A stretch of 64,000 nucleotides of DNA, taken from the NCBI RefSeq assembly GCF_000236035.1, contig NZ_JH393257.1:914785-978784 (forward strand), in the 5' to 3' direction. Numbering within the stretch: position 1 is the stretch's first letter; the number at the start of each line of letters is the position of its first letter. Below, piece by piece: positions 1 through 9,656 of the stretch. Source of the DNA: Vreelandella boliviensis LC1. Its GTDB lineage: Bacteria > Pseudomonadota > Gammaproteobacteria > Pseudomonadales > Halomonadaceae. Both the position numbers and the translations under genes were made by a program. The notes below the pieces were generated by a model. It saw only the letters and a program-made list of their open reading frames with translations, was not told where the DNA came from and made no database searches.

Positions 1-685
1 TGTTGACCACAAAGGCGTTGGCCGAGAGCGACATCGCCGAAAGCGGTGCATCGTCGTAGTTGAGGCCCTGATAAATTTCATCGACGATGACCTCACCTTC
101 GCGCTCTGCGACCGCAGTCAGAACCGCAGAAAGCTGTCGGGCGCTCAACGTGTGGCCGGTGGGGTTAGAGGGCGACGCCAGCATCGCCAGGCTCGTATCC
201 TCACGCCAATGCTGCGCTACCAGGGCAGCGTCCAACTGCCAACCGCTATCACGCCCCACGGATACCGCATCAATCTCAGCGCCAGCCAGGGCCATAAAGT
301 GACGATTGCAAGGGTAGTTCGGGTCAGCCATCAGCACCCGCGAGCCGCTTTCGACTAATAGCTGGCTCGCCAGCAGCAGTGCCCCCGACGCCCCTGGCGT
401 TACTAAAATACGCGCCGGATTCACCGTGGCGTTAAAGTGCTCGGCATAGTGCCCAGCGATTGCCTCGCGCAGCGCGGGTAGCCCTGCCGCCGGTGTGTAT
501 CGGGTATGGCCATTGGCCAGCGCTTGCTGCCCGGCCGCGATAACCGGCGCCGGGGTGGCAAAATCCGGCTCGCCCACTTCTAGATGAATCACATCATGGC
601 CGGCGGCTTCCCGCGCCTGGGCCATTTCCAGCAAATGCATGACCCGAAAAGGGGCAACGTGAGCGACACGCGAATTCCAGGCCAT
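1..685 (-). CDS. PLP-dependent aminotransferase, class I/II (partial, N-terminal part)
   Basis: The reading frame starts at an ATG (685) and runs off the left edge, leaving about 228 residues. The translation begins MAWNSRVAHVAPFRVMHLLE and contains fold-type I aminotransferase motifs: EVGEPDFATP near the start, YTPAAGLPALR, PNYPCNRH, SPSNPTGHTLS and DEIYQGLNYDD, whose Asp and Tyr contact the cofactor. The PLP lysine lies beyond the window. The gene is divergent from dksA; in Pseudomonas an aminotransferase also adjoins dksA-gluQRS-cbrA. The amino-acid substrate cannot be told from this fragment. Confidence 0.85.
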   Translation of the reverse strand, partial: MAWNSRVAHVAPFRVMHLLEMAQAREAAGHDVIHLEVGEPDFATPAPVIAAGQQALANGHTRYTPAAGLPALREAIAGHYAEHFNATVNPARILVTPGASGALLLASQLLVESGSRVLMADPNYPCNRHFMALAGAEIDAVSVGRDSGWQLDAALVAQHWREDTSLAMLASPSNPTGHTLSARQLSAVLTAVAEREGEVIVDEIYQGLNYDDAPLSAMSLSANAFVVN

Positions 686-901
686 AACGGCTCCTTCGTC
701 TAATCATTTTTTGAAACGGGGCGAATATTGAAAAACTAACTAAAACATGGCGCTAGTCATATTCAAGATCAGACTATCGTCAAAAGCTCACCATTATGCT
801 TGCAACGCCGTCATTTTTCAGCTAAACAAGCATCCCTTTGGCGTGAGATCGTGACAGTTGCTCATGGTCGATCAGTAGTCACATATGTAAGGGGCAGTCC
901 C

Positions 902-1339
902 ATGCCAGTAGCAGAAAAGAAACCGGAAGCGTCCAAGTCCTTCACCCCGTATGAGCCAGCGCCGGGTGAAGAGTATATGAACGAGCAGCAGCTAGCGCAC
1001 TTCCGTCAGCTGCTGCTGGATTGGAAACAGGATCTCATGGAAGAGGTGGATCGTACCGTACGCCACCTGCAGGAAGATGCGAACAACTACGCCGACCCCG
1101 CCGACCGTGCTACCCAGGAAGAAGGCTTTAGCTTGGAACTGCGCACCCGGGATCGCGAGCGTAAGCTGCTCAAGAAAATTAACGAGACGCTAGATAACAT
1201 TGACGATGACGATTACGGCTTCTGCGAGGCCTGCGGCGTTGAAATCGGCATTCGTCGTTTAGAAGCTCGCCCCACCGCCACCCTCTGCGTGGATTGCAAA
1301 ACCTTGGCGGAACTCAAAGAGAAACAGCTAGGCGGCTGA
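902..1339 (+). CDS. dksA: RNA polymerase-binding transcription factor DksA
   Basis: DksA binds the secondary channel of RNA polymerase and, with ppGpp, mediates the stringent response. The protein is 145 residues from the ATG at 902, which has an AGGGGC-type ribosome site before it. The frame is open back to 800, but that would add 34 residues absent from the family. Visible features are the coiled-coil region with DPADRATQEE (the tip carries the DxxDxA motif) and the zinc finger CEAC...CVDC near the C-terminus. A terminator follows the gene. Confidence 0.96.
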   Translation: MPVAEKKPEASKSFTPYEPAPGEEYMNEQQLAHFRQLLLDWKQDLMEEVDRTVRHLQEDANNYADPADRATQEEGFSLELRTRDRERKLLKKINETLDNIDDDDYGFCEACGVEIGIRRLEARPTATLCVDCKTLAELKEKQLGG

Positions 1340-1365
1340 GCGCTAAAACAACGTTCTACTTGGAC

Positions 1366-1391
1366 GCGGGCACCTTAGGGTGCCCGTTTTT
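1366..1391 (+). terminator. Rho-independent terminator of dksA
   Basis: An 8-bp stem CGGGCACC/GGTGCCCG with a TTAG loop is followed by five T residues, 27 bases after the dksA stop. Confidence 0.85.
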
Positions 1392-1479
1392 GTTAACGTC
1401 TTCTTTTAAATAACTTTTTTGCATGGCTTACTTGAACAACTAATTTCAAAAACCAGGCCCTTTCAGCAACGACACTACT

Positions 1480-2391
1480 ATGAATGAACCTGCTCGCTAC
1501 CGTGGTCGCTTTGCCCCTACACCCTCAGGCCCGCTGCACTTTGGCTCATTGGTCGCCGCACTCGGTAGCTATTTAGATGCCCGCGCGGCCGATGGGCAGT
1601 GGCTGGTGCGCATTGAAGATATCGACCCACCCCGCTGCCCTGAAGGGGCGGCGAGCACGATTTTGCGCCAACTAGAAACCTTCGGCCTGGAGTGGGACGC
1701 AGCGGTAATGTGGCAACACACCCGCAATGATGCTTACCAACACGCCTTAGACCAGCTCATCCAGCTCGGCCTTGCCTACCCCTGTAGCTGTTCGCGTAAG
1801 CAGTGGCAGGCGTTTGATACCTACCCCGGCTGGTGCCGCGATGGCGTCTGTGATCCTACTAAGCCGGTGGCCTGGCGGCTGCGCAGCGACCGCGGCGAGC
1901 GCCCTATTCGCTGGCAAGACCGGCTATTCGGCGAACAGCAGTTTGACCCGGCGGAACAGGGCGATGTGGTATTAAAGCGCAAGGATGGCCTGTGGGCGTA
2001 TCAGCTCGCCGTTGTCGTCGACGACGCCGAGCAGCAGATTAGCGATGTAGTGCGTGGGCTTGATCTACTCGATAACACTCCTTGGCAGCGCCAGCTACAG
2101 AGCGCGCTTGGGCTACCACAGCCGCGCTATCTACACTTGCCGCTCATCGTCACCGCTGAAGGCCAGAAACTTTCAAAGCAGAACCTCGCCCCCGCCCTGG
2201 CGGAAGATGACCACGGTGCACGCCAGCAGCTCTTTCAGGCGCTCGAAGCGCTTGATCAAGCGCCGCCCCAAGACCTCGCAGCAGAGCCCCCGTCGACTCA
2301 GCTACACTGGGCAGTAGCGAACTGGTCACTGGCACGACTAAGCCCAACACCACACCGACTAATGCCCCTCTTACATCCATCAGGAGATTGA
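1480..2391 (+). CDS. gluQRS: Glutamyl-Q tRNA(Asp) synthetase
   Basis: GluQRS activates glutamate without tRNA and attaches it to the queuosine base in the anticodon loop of tRNA(Asp). The 303-residue protein resembles a glutamyl-tRNA synthetase catalytic core without an anticodon-binding domain, as expected for this family. It shows the class I signature PTPSGPLHFGS, zinc-ligand cysteines in YPCSCSRK and YPGWCRDGVC, and the KMSKS-like GQKLSKQN. The dksA-gluQRS order is conserved across gammaproteobacteria. Confidence 0.95.
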   Translation: MNEPARYRGRFAPTPSGPLHFGSLVAALGSYLDARAADGQWLVRIEDIDPPRCPEGAASTILRQLETFGLEWDAAVMWQHTRNDAYQHALDQLIQLGLAYPCSCSRKQWQAFDTYPGWCRDGVCDPTKPVAWRLRSDRGERPIRWQDRLFGEQQFDPAEQGDVVLKRKDGLWAYQLAVVVDDAEQQISDVVRGLDLLDNTPWQRQLQSALGLPQPRYLHLPLIVTAEGQKLSKQNLAPALAEDDHGARQQLFQALEALDQAPPQDLAAEPPSTQLHWAVANWSLARLSPTPHRLMPLLHPSGD

Positions 2392-2392
2392 T

Positions 2393-2569
2393 ATGTACGT
2401 CTATCGCATCATGCTGTTTTTGGTGTTTGGCGGTTACCTGCTCTCTCCGCTGTTGATGAACGGCTGGAGCGACCCAGAGGCTGCCTGGTATCGGCCGTTT
2501 GCGATATGGGGCGGCTTGATTGCGCTAACCCTGTGGCTAGAGCAGAAGAGGAAGCTTGATGAGCGTTGA
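2393..2569 (+). CDS. cbrX: Small hydrophobic protein, CbrX-like, upstream of cbrA
   Basis: A 58-codon frame (MYVYRIMLFLVFGGYLLSPL...) begins 1 bp after the gluQRS stop with an AGGAG site 6 bases upstream, and ends at a TGA at 2567. It overlaps the cbrA start at 2559 by 11 bases, which suggests translational coupling. One N-terminal and one C-terminal hydrophobic stretch flank the segment NGWSDPEAAWYRPF; a two-pass membrane protein is likely. In Pseudomonas a small gene, cbrX, occupies the same place and its translation is coupled to cbrA. The symbol rests on position and size, not on a search. Confidence 0.72.
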   Translation: MYVYRIMLFLVFGGYLLSPLLMNGWSDPEAAWYRPFAIWGGLIALTLWLEQKRKLDER

Positions 2570-5519
2570 GATGCCCGTTGAGATAGTCAGCGTCCTACTG
2601 CTGGGGCTAGGCTACTTGGCGCTACTGTTTGGCTGTGGTTTTGCGGTAGAGCGCGGCTGGGTGTCGGCGCGCATTACCCGCCACCCGATTGTTTACATCC
2701 TTGCCCTGGGTGTTTACGCCAGTGCCTGGGCAATTTACGGCAGCATGGAAATGGCCGCCCACGCTGGGTTTGGCTACCTGGCTTACTACCTGGGCGCAGC
2801 GGGGGCATTCTTGCTCGCCCCGGTGCTGCTGGTGCCGATCCAGCGCATTACCCGCACCTATCAGTTAACCTCGCTGGCGGATCTATTTGCCTTTCGCTTT
2901 CGCTCCCGCTGGGCGGGTACGCTAGTCACCCTGGTTAGTCTACTGGCGGTGCTGCCACTGCTCGGCATTCAAGTCCAAACCCTCAGCGAAGCCATCGACA
3001 TACTCACCAACAGCCAAGCGGGAGGGAGCGTTGCACTGCTCTTTTGTGCCGTTATTGCCACCTTTGCTGTGATTTTCGGCGCCCGCCACAGTCAGTCTCA
3101 TGGCCGCCACGACACCCTGCTTAGTGCTATCGCATTTGAATCCATCGTTAAGCTGCTGGCCATGCTGGGGCTGGGTGCGGTGGCACTATGGATGGTGTTT
3201 GACGGCCCAGGCGATCTACAGCTGTGGCTGGAAGGCCCCGGCGCTATCCTCCAGCAGCAGACACCCAAGCTTGACCCGGCTCAGTGGCGAACCCTGCTGC
3301 TACTGTTTTTTGCTGCGGCCTTTATGATGCCGCACCTCTTCCATATCAGCTTTGCCGAGAGCCTGTCACGGCATACCCTGCTACAAGCCAGTTGGGCACT
3401 GCCGCTGTTTCTACTGTTAATGGCGCTGCCCGTGCCGCTGATCTGGTGGGCCGCTCAATCGGTTAATGCCGACATACCCATCGCCGCCTATGCCGCCTAT
3501 CTGATGACCGAACACTGGTGGGTAGGGGCACTGGCGTTTATCGGCGGACTAGCCGCCGCCAGCGGCACCATGATTATGATTGCTCTGGCGCTTTCCGGCA
3601 TGGTGCTTAACCATATTGTGCTGGTAGCGAGGCCCCCCGAGGCGCGCAGTGATCTCTACGGCTGGCTGCTGTGGCTGCGCCGTGGTTTAGTGGTCGCTGT
3701 GATTATCGGCGGCTGGGTGTTTTACCATTGGGTAGGGCGCCATCATGGTCTCATCGGCTTGGGGTTAGCCGCTTTTGTAGGTATGGCTCAGTGCCTGCCT
3801 GGCATGCTGGCGCTGCTTTACTGGCCGGGTGCTAACCGTAAAGGCATGATTATTGGCCTGATCGTAGGCGTCAGCGTGTGGCTATGGGGTCTATGGTTGC
3901 CACTCATGTTCTCGCTACCCGTACCGACGCTACCCTTTACACCGTTTACCGATACTGGTGCGCCGGTTTGGTACAACGTCACGCTGCTGTCGTTAGCGGT
4001 CAATATCCTGCTGCTGATTGTGATATCGCTGTTTACGCGCATCTCCGAAGGGGAGCAGTCCGCCGCGGAAGCGTGCTCGGTGGATGCGGTGATCCGCTCC
4101 AAGCGTTTTCCGCTGGAAGCCGCCACAGCGAGTGATTTTTCTAATCACTTAGCTCAAGCGCTGGGGGACGAAGCCGCCCAGCGCGAAGTCGCCCGTGCCT
4201 TGAAGGCGCTCAATTTAACGCCCCAGGAACGGCGCCCCTACGCACTGCGCCGCCTGCGCGACCGTATTCAAGCCAATCTCTCGGGTTTAATGGGGCCTTC
4301 GGTAGCGCGGGATATCGTGGATCGCTACCTGCCCTACCGCCACGACGACGCCCCTGAAACCGACGATATTCACTTCGTTGAAAGCCGCTTGGAAGCCTAC
4401 CGCTCACGGCTAACGGGGTTAGCCCGTGAACTAGATGGTTTACGCCGCCACCACCGCCAAACCCTTGCATATTTACCGGTCGGGCTGTGCGTACTGGGCG
4501 ATGATGATGAGCTGCTAATGTGGAATCAGGCGCTCTCACAACTTTCGGGAATTAGCGGTGAAAGCGTGATTGGCTCACGCCGTGATAGCCTACCCGCCCC
4601 CTGGCCCAGCCTACTGGGCAGCGTGTTAGAGACCACGTCAACACCGCTCTATAAACAGGCGGTCACGCTGCACGGTAAAGATTATTTTTTGACCCTGCAC
4701 ATAGCTATTCTCAGCGGTAATGACAGCCGGGGCGGCAGCGTTATTCTGATTGAAGATCATACCGAAATGAAGTGGCTGGAAGATGAGTTGGTGCATGCTG
4801 CGCGCCTCGCCTCTATCGGCCAGTTAGCCGCCGGGGTCGCCCATGAAATTGGCAATCCGATTACCGGCATCTCGTCGCTGGCGCAAAATCTACGCTACGA
4901 CACCAACGACCCCGCCTTGCTGGAGACCGCCGATCAAATCCAGCAGCTAACCCAACGGGTAACCAAAATCGTTAACTCATTGGTAGGCTTTGCCCATGGC
5001 GGGCGCCAATCGTTGCCGCTCCCCGCTTTGCCGGTGGCGCTCGCATCGATTAGCGAAGATGCACTGCACTTGATCCACCTCGCTCGCTCGGGAGAGGATG
5101 TCACATTAACCAATGAGACGCCCGACGACTTGGTGGTCCGCGGCGATGCCCAGCGGTTAACTCAAGTGATGGTCAACCTGCTGAGCAATGCCCGAGATGC
5201 CTGCGACCAGGGGGGAGAAGTTCACATGACCGCAGGGCGCCACGAACAGCTTGCCTGGTGGCGAATAACCGATAACGGTCAAGGCATTGACCCACGGGTG
5301 CGCGGCCACTTATTTGAGCCCTTTACCACCACCAAGCCAGCAGGCGAAGGCACCGGTCTGGGCCTTTCACTGGCTTATCAGATTATCAATGAACACCAGG
5401 GTAAGATAGAAGTGGCCTCGCCACCGCCCGGACAGCCTCGCGGCACTGCCATTACGCTATGGCTGCCGCTTTACCAACAGGATGATCAGCCAGCTCATGC
5501 CCAGGATTCTGATTGTTGA
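2559..5519 (+). CDS. cbrA: Sensor histidine kinase CbrA with SLC5-type transporter domain
   Basis: CbrA is the membrane sensor of the CbrAB system, which controls carbon/nitrogen balance and catabolite repression. From the ATG at 2559 it has 986 residues; an in-frame TTG lies just upstream at 2556. The first roughly 490 residues form many hydrophobic segments resembling a sodium/solute symporter. A linker and a PAS region (about 630-730) follow, then a HisKA domain with the phosphoacceptor in GVAHEIGNP (about His762), and a HATPase domain with N-box NLLSNARDA and G-boxes DNGQGID and GTGLGLSL. The symporter-kinase fusion is diagnostic. It overlaps cbrB by 23 bases. Confidence 0.95.
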   Translation: MSVEMPVEIVSVLLLGLGYLALLFGCGFAVERGWVSARITRHPIVYILALGVYASAWAIYGSMEMAAHAGFGYLAYYLGAAGAFLLAPVLLVPIQRITRTYQLTSLADLFAFRFRSRWAGTLVTLVSLLAVLPLLGIQVQTLSEAIDILTNSQAGGSVALLFCAVIATFAVIFGARHSQSHGRHDTLLSAIAFESIVKLLAMLGLGAVALWMVFDGPGDLQLWLEGPGAILQQQTPKLDPAQWRTLLLLFFAAAFMMPHLFHISFAESLSRHTLLQASWALPLFLLLMALPVPLIWWAAQSVNADIPIAAYAAYLMTEHWWVGALAFIGGLAAASGTMIMIALALSGMVLNHIVLVARPPEARSDLYGWLLWLRRGLVVAVIIGGWVFYHWVGRHHGLIGLGLAAFVGMAQCLPGMLALLYWPGANRKGMIIGLIVGVSVWLWGLWLPLMFSLPVPTLPFTPFTDTGAPVWYNVTLLSLAVNILLLIVISLFTRISEGEQSAAEACSVDAVIRSKRFPLEAATASDFSNHLAQALGDEAAQREVARALKALNLTPQERRPYALRRLRDRIQANLSGLMGPSVARDIVDRYLPYRHDDAPETDDIHFVESRLEAYRSRLTGLARELDGLRRHHRQTLAYLPVGLCVLGDDDELLMWNQALSQLSGISGESVIGSRRDSLPAPWPSLLGSVLETTSTPLYKQAVTLHGKDYFLTLHIAILSGNDSRGGSVILIEDHTEMKWLEDELVHAARLASIGQLAAGVAHEIGNPITGISSLAQNLRYDTNDPALLETADQIQQLTQRVTKIVNSLVGFAHGGRQSLPLPALPVALASISEDALHLIHLARSGEDVTLTNETPDDLVVRGDAQRLTQVMVNLLSNARDACDQGGEVHMTAGRHEQLAWWRITDNGQGIDPRVRGHLFEPFTTTKPAGEGTGLGLSLAYQIINEHQGKIEVASPPPGQPRGTAITLWLPLYQQDDQPAHAQDSDC

Positions 5520-6885
5520 AGATGAAGCGATAATTCGCAGCGCGTTAAAGCGCCTACTGGAACGCCACCACTATACGGTCAGCGAAGCAGGCAGTGCTGA
5601 GGAGGCCTGCCAGCTTGAGCTCAAAGGATTCGATCTCATCATCAGCGACCTGCGCCTGCCGGGCGAGCCGGGCACCACGCTGATTGCGGCGTCAAGCCCC
5701 GTGCCGGTGCTGATCATGACCAGCTACGCCAGCATGCGCTCTGCCGTGGAGTCGCTCAAACAGGGCGCCGTAGACTACGTTGCCAAACCCTTCGACCACG
5801 CCGAGCTATTGGAAACCGTTGAGCGGATCCTGCACAAGCAGTCGATGCAGCAGAGCCCGCCGCCGGATATCACCAATGCCGGCGGCGGCCGCCAGACCAT
5901 GATCGGCAACTGCGTTGCCATGCAGCAGGTCTACACCCGTATTAGTAAAACCGCCCCCGCCGATGTCACCGTGCTGGTTCTGGGCGAGTCGGGCACCGGT
6001 AAGGAGCTGGTGGCACGCGCGATTCACCAGCAGAGCAAGCGCGCCAAAGCGCCGCTGATCTGCGTCAACTGCGCGGCGATTCCTGAAACGCTGATCGAGT
6101 CCGAGCTATTTGGCCATGAGAAAGGCGCTTTTACCGGCGCCAGCGCTGCGCGCACCGGGTTAGTTGAAGCTGCCGACGGCGGTACGCTGTTTTTGGATGA
6201 AATTGGCGAACTGCCGCTGGATGCCCAAGCACGGCTGTTACGTGTGCTCCAAGAAGGCGAAATCCGTAAAATTGGCTCGGTGGAAACCCGCCACGTTAAC
6301 GTCCGGCTGATTGCGGCCACCCATCGCGACCTGCGGGCGCTGTCAAAAACTGGCGAATTCCGTCTTGATCTTTACTACCGCCTGAACGTCATGCAGATCG
6401 AGCTGCCGCCACTGCGCGAGCGAGAGGATGACGTGCTCGAGATCGCCGACATTCTGCTCGACAAAGCATGTAAGCGTCATGAACGGCCCGGTCTGCGTTT
6501 ATCACGTGCTGCCCGCCAGGACTTGCGCGACTACCCCTGGCCAGGCAACGTGCGCGAGCTGGAGAATGCCCTTGAGCGTGGCGTCATTCTTGCCGAGGGG
6601 CATCTGATCCACCCGGATGATTTAGGTTTAGCGCCCATTACCGCTCGCCCTCATGCTCCGTCAACGACCACTCCCGGCACCTCTGGCAGTGCAGATAATA
6701 CCGCCGGAGAAAATGAAGACGACCTCTCGTTAGAGGATTACTTCCAGCATTTTGTGCTTGAGCACCAAGATCAAATGAGTGAAACCGAACTGGCACAAAA
6801 ACTGGGTATTAGCCGTAAAAATCTTTGGGAACGCCGCCAACGGCTTGGCATACCGCGCAAAAAAACGGCCCGCCGCCCAGGCTAA
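5497..6885 (+). CDS. cbrB: NtrC-family response regulator CbrB
   Basis: CbrB is a sigma-54-dependent activator. Its receiver domain begins PRILIVEDE with the phosphoacceptor Asp51 in ISDLRLPG. The AAA+ domain carries Walker A GESGTGKE, the sigma-54 contact loop GAFTGAS and Walker [14 protein letters not shown]-terminal Fis-type helix-turn-helix ([20 protein letters not shown]) binds DNA. I chose the ATG at 5497 because it puts the receiver strand at the N-terminus; an in-frame ATG at 5482 would add five residues. Its expected target, a sigma-54-driven RNA, lies immediately downstream. Confidence 0.95.
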   Translation: MPRILIVEDEAIIRSALKRLLERHHYTVSEAGSAEEACQLELKGFDLIISDLRLPGEPGTTLIAASSPVPVLIMTSYASMRSAVESLKQGAVDYVAKPFDHAELLETVERILHKQSMQQSPPPDITNAGGGRQTMIGNCVAMQQVYTRISKTAPADVTVLVLGESGTGKELVARAIHQQSKRAKAPLICVNCAAIPETLIESELFGHEKGAFTGASAARTGLVEAADGGTLFLDEIGELPLDAQARLLRVLQEGEIRKIGSVETRHVNVRLIAATHRDLRALSKTGEFRLDLYYRLNVMQIELPPLREREDDVLEIADILLDKACKRHERPGLRLSRAARQDLRDYPWPGNVRELENALERGVILAEGHLIHPDDLGLAPITARPHAPSTTTPGTSGSADNTAGENEDDLSLEDYFQHFVLEHQDQMSETELAQKLGISRKNLWERRQRLGIPRKKTARRPG

Positions 6886-6990
6886 GCGCCAGGGCGCGCC
6901 CAGCTGTCCTGGCCTCAAGGCGATCTCTACGACCATTGTCTAATATACTGATTTAAATAAGAAATATCCCACTCTTTGCCACCCTGACAC

Positions 6991-7041
6991 TGTTACCTTC
7001 CCACACAAAACCGCGCACAAACGGACGCAGAAGGGGTAACA
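6991..7041 (+). promoter_or_regulatory. Candidate CbrB upstream activating sites
   Basis: The half-sites TGTTAC (6991-6996) and GTAACA (7036-7041) form a widely spaced inverted pair 75 bases or more upstream of the -24 element at 7116. TGTTAC/GTAACA is the half-site type I recall for CbrB binding at Pseudomonas crcZ promoters; the spacing here (39 bases) differs from what I recall there. Confidence 0.5.
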
Positions 7042-7114
7042 CTTTTCGCGTCGCTAAGTTCCTCAGCGTTCAAAAAAACGCCAAGCTTCTGAAATTTATA
7101 ATGTATTAAATAGG

Positions 7115-7130
7115 TGGCACAGCGTCTGCA
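7115..7130 (+). promoter_or_regulatory. Sigma-54 (-24/-12) promoter of the CrcZ-like RNA
   Basis: TGGCACAGCGTCTGCA has GG at 7116-7117 and GC at 7128-7129 with exactly 10 bases between, matching the invariant dinucleotides of a sigma-54 promoter. Transcription would start about 12 bases after the GC, near 7141. Confidence 0.75.
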
Positions 7131-7140
7131 GTATTACTAG

Positions 7141-7603
7141 GTAAGAAAAACAAACTGGGCATAGCGGTAGGTCACCAACAAAAACAACATGACCTCACCC
7201 CCACCTGAGCCACAACAAAAACAACAGGGCCAGGTAGAGATAAAGGCACTAATAAGAACAACAGGCTTGAGTCTCATAACTTGCTTGCGCAGGCATCACA
7301 GGCGCAGCGAACAACAATAAAAGAAGCAAGTGGCCCGAAAGGACGCGACGTACAACGTGACTTGGCATCCTAACAACAATAATAGCTGTCAGTGTGTACA
7401 CCCCGGCGCCAATAATAATTCCCCGGGGGGAGAAAAGTTCGCGGTTGGATTATTGTTTTGAATACGAGGCGGTCGGAATGATTGAGATCCTAACGCCTAC
7501 CGACTGCGGTGCGTATTCAGGGCGATGTGCCATCATGAAGAAAAACAGCAGCAGGGACGCTGATTAATCGCTTAATAGGGGAGGCTCTCTTAGCCTCCCT
7601 TTT
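7141..7603 (+). ncRNA. crcZ: CrcZ-like Hfq/Crc-sequestering small RNA
   Basis: The 894-base gap between cbrB and pcnB has no credible gene. After a sigma-54 promoter it holds seven A-rich clusters fitting AAnAAnAA: 7143-7155, 7177-7189, 7214-7226, 7251-7263, 7310-7326, 7372-7384 and 7411-7418. Two of them are the identical 13-mer AACAAAAACAACA. It ends in a terminator at 7579-7603. In Pseudomonas, crcZ lies between cbrB and pcnB, is transcribed from a CbrB/sigma-54 promoter and carries such CA motifs to titrate Hfq/Crc. The predicted RNA is about 460 nt. A 3' stem pairs GAATACG (7460) with CGTATTC (7512). Confidence 0.8.
7579..7603 (+). terminator. Rho-independent terminator of the CrcZ-like RNA
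   Basis: An 8-bp stem GGGAGGCT/AGCCTCCC closes a five-base loop and is followed by TTTT. Confidence 0.85.
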
Positions 7604-7779
7604 CCGTGTCTGGCCACTTGAGTTTACTCAAACCGGCGTCAAATGCTTTGCAAGCCTTGGGGGGTCGGATACACTCGGACATTAACGTCTATGTTAGATA
7701 CGCATTTGACGTGCTTTTTACATAGCCATGTTACGCAATACTTGACTTTTTTATGTACCCTGCGAGTTGAAATCGTCGC

Positions 7780-9162
7780 ATGTTTAAAGGATTTACCCGT
7801 TTCCTACACAGCCCGGGGGAGCAATTGAAAACCTTGCTTGATCCCCAAGAGAGCACTACCAGCGCCCTTACTCCGCGCAACATCCCTCGGTCCGAGCACC
7901 CTGTTTCTCGCCAGCATATTAGCGATGCCGCGTTAAAAGTGCTCTATCGCCTTAGCGGTGCAGGGTTCGATGCCTATTTAGTCGGCGGCTGCATCCGTGA
8001 TGCGCTACTTGGCAAGATGCCCAAGGATTTTGATGTGGCCACCAACGCCACTCCCGAGCAGGTGCGCGATCTATTTCGTAACTCGCGCCTGATTGGTCGG
8101 CGTTTTCGGATTGTCCATGTACGCTTTGGCCGTGAGGTCATTGAGGTCACCACCTTCCGTGGCAAACCCCAAGACGAGCATGGCGATCACATTGCCCACC
8201 AGTCCGATGAAGGATTACTGCTACGCGACAATGTGTGGGGCAATATTGAAGAGGACGCACTACGGCGCGACTTCACCGTTAATGCGCTCTACTACAATAT
8301 CGCCGACTTCAGCATCACTGATTTTGCCAATGGTGCCGAGGACATTAAAACCCGTACCCTGCGCCTGATTGGCGACCCAGCGACGCGCTACCGCGAAGAC
8401 CCGGTACGAATGCTGCGGGCGGTGCGCTTTGCGGCTAAGCTCGACTTCACGCTGGACCCCGCCACCGAAGCGCCGATGTACGATCAGGCGCCGCTGCTGC
8501 TGCAGATTCCTGCCGCGCGCCTGTTCGATGAAGTGCTCAAGCTATTTATGTCGGGCCACGGCTTGGTCACCTTCCGGCTACTCAGCCACTACGGCCTGTT
8601 CGGCATGCTGTTCCCCGAGGCCGAAGAAGCCATGGCCGATGCCGCCTGGGCCGAAGAGTTGATTGAGCAGGCGTTGACCAACACCGACAAACGTATTGCC
8701 GAAGAGCGCCCGGTCACCCCGGCCTTCCTGCTGGCAGCGTTTTTATGGGCCCCGGTCAAGCATCGCCAGGAAGCGCTGGAGCAAGAGGGCATGCCGCCCA
8801 TTCCCGCGCTTCAAGCGGCGGCTCAACAGGTGGTATCCCGGCAGTTAGAGTTCACTTCTATTCCCAAGCGCTTTGGTATCCCCATGCGGGAGATTTGGGA
8901 GTTACAGCAGCGCCTACCCCAGCGGCGAGGTAAAAAAGCCTTTCAAACCCGCGAACATTCACGCTTCCGGGCGGGCTATGACCTGCTCCTGCTACGCGAG
9001 CAGGCGGGTGAAATACCCAGTGGCTTAGGCGAGTGGTGGACTGCGTTTCAGCGCGGCGATGAGCACGAACAGCGTCGCTTGCTGCAAAAAGTCGGCGGCG
9101 ACCCTGCCAGCCAGGGTGATCGCCGTCGTAAGCGGCGCCGTAAGCCGAGCGCGCCAGAGTAG
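7780..9162 (+). CDS. pcnB: Poly(A) polymerase I
   Basis: PcnB adds 3' poly(A) tails that promote RNA decay. The 460-residue protein has the nucleotidyltransferase signature VGGCIRDALLGKMPKDFDVAT, with the catalytic DxD in DFD, followed by LIGRRFRIVHV and RRDFTVNALYYN. The C-terminus is very basic (GDRRRKRRRKPSAPE), as in bacterial poly(A) polymerases and unlike CCA-adding enzymes. The ATG at 7780 gives an N-terminal extension of usual length. The gene overlaps folK by 1 base, matching the pcnB-folK-panB-panC order in Pseudomonas. Confidence 0.95.
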   Translation: MFKGFTRFLHSPGEQLKTLLDPQESTTSALTPRNIPRSEHPVSRQHISDAALKVLYRLSGAGFDAYLVGGCIRDALLGKMPKDFDVATNATPEQVRDLFRNSRLIGRRFRIVHVRFGREVIEVTTFRGKPQDEHGDHIAHQSDEGLLLRDNVWGNIEEDALRRDFTVNALYYNIADFSITDFANGAEDIKTRTLRLIGDPATRYREDPVRMLRAVRFAAKLDFTLDPATEAPMYDQAPLLLQIPAARLFDEVLKLFMSGHGLVTFRLLSHYGLFGMLFPEAEEAMADAAWAEELIEQALTNTDKRIAEERPVTPAFLLAAFLWAPVKHRQEALEQEGMPPIPALQAAAQQVVSRQLEFTSIPKRFGIPMREIWELQQRLPQRRGKKAFQTREHSRFRAGYDLLLLREQAGEIPSGLGEWWTAFQRGDEHEQRRLLQKVGGDPASQGDRRRKRRRKPSAPE

Positions 9163-9656
9163 TGGGCGCGCCTCCCCAGCTCGCCTATATCGGTTTGGGT
9201 AGCAATCTTGAGTCGCCTATTGAGCAGGTTCGCGAGGCCCTCAATGAGCTGGTCATGCTGCCACTAAGTCGACGGGTGGCAGCGTCTTCGCTTTACGCCA
9301 GCCGCCCGGTGGGGCCGCAGGATCAGCCAGACTTTATTAACGCCGTGGCAGCGCTGGAGACACACCTCTCACCGCTGGCACTGCTTGACCAGCTTCAGGC
9401 GTTAGAGCAGCAGCATCGCCGCCGCCGCCAGCGCCACTGGGGGCCACGCACGCTCGATCTTGACCTGCTGCTCTACGCTAACGACCACATCGATTCGCCG
9501 CGTTTACGCGTACCGCACCCGCAAATAACTGCCCGGGCCTTTGTACTGCTTCCCCTCGCAGAGATCGCTCCCTCTCTCGATCTTCTCCAACAGCCGCTAT
9601 CCGCATGGCTTGAACGTGTTCAGAACCAAGGTCTGGAACGCTTACCTAACGCCTAG
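9162..9656 (+). CDS. folK: 2-amino-4-hydroxy-6-hydroxymethyldihydropteridine pyrophosphokinase
   Basis: FolK transfers pyrophosphate from ATP to 6-hydroxymethyl-dihydropterin in folate synthesis. The 164-residue protein begins with GTG at 9162, sharing a base with the pcnB stop. It shows the N-terminal AYIGLGSNLESP and the HPPK signature in RRRQRHWGPRTLDLDLLLY, followed by RLRVPHPQITARAFVLLPL. The next folate enzyme, FolP, is encoded elsewhere in this window (26890-27804). Confidence 0.96.
   Translation: MGAPPQLAYIGLGSNLESPIEQVREALNELVMLPLSRRVAASSLYASRPVGPQDQPDFINAVAALETHLSPLALLDQLQALEQQHRRRRQRHWGPRTLDLDLLLYANDHIDSPRLRVPHPQITARAFVLLPLAEIAPSLDLLQQPLSAWLERVQNQGLERLPNA

Noticed and set aside
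7643..7828. 61-residue frame between the CrcZ-like RNA and pcnB
   Set aside because: It overlaps the pcnB start in another frame, is Cys/Thr-rich without motifs and has no ribosome site.
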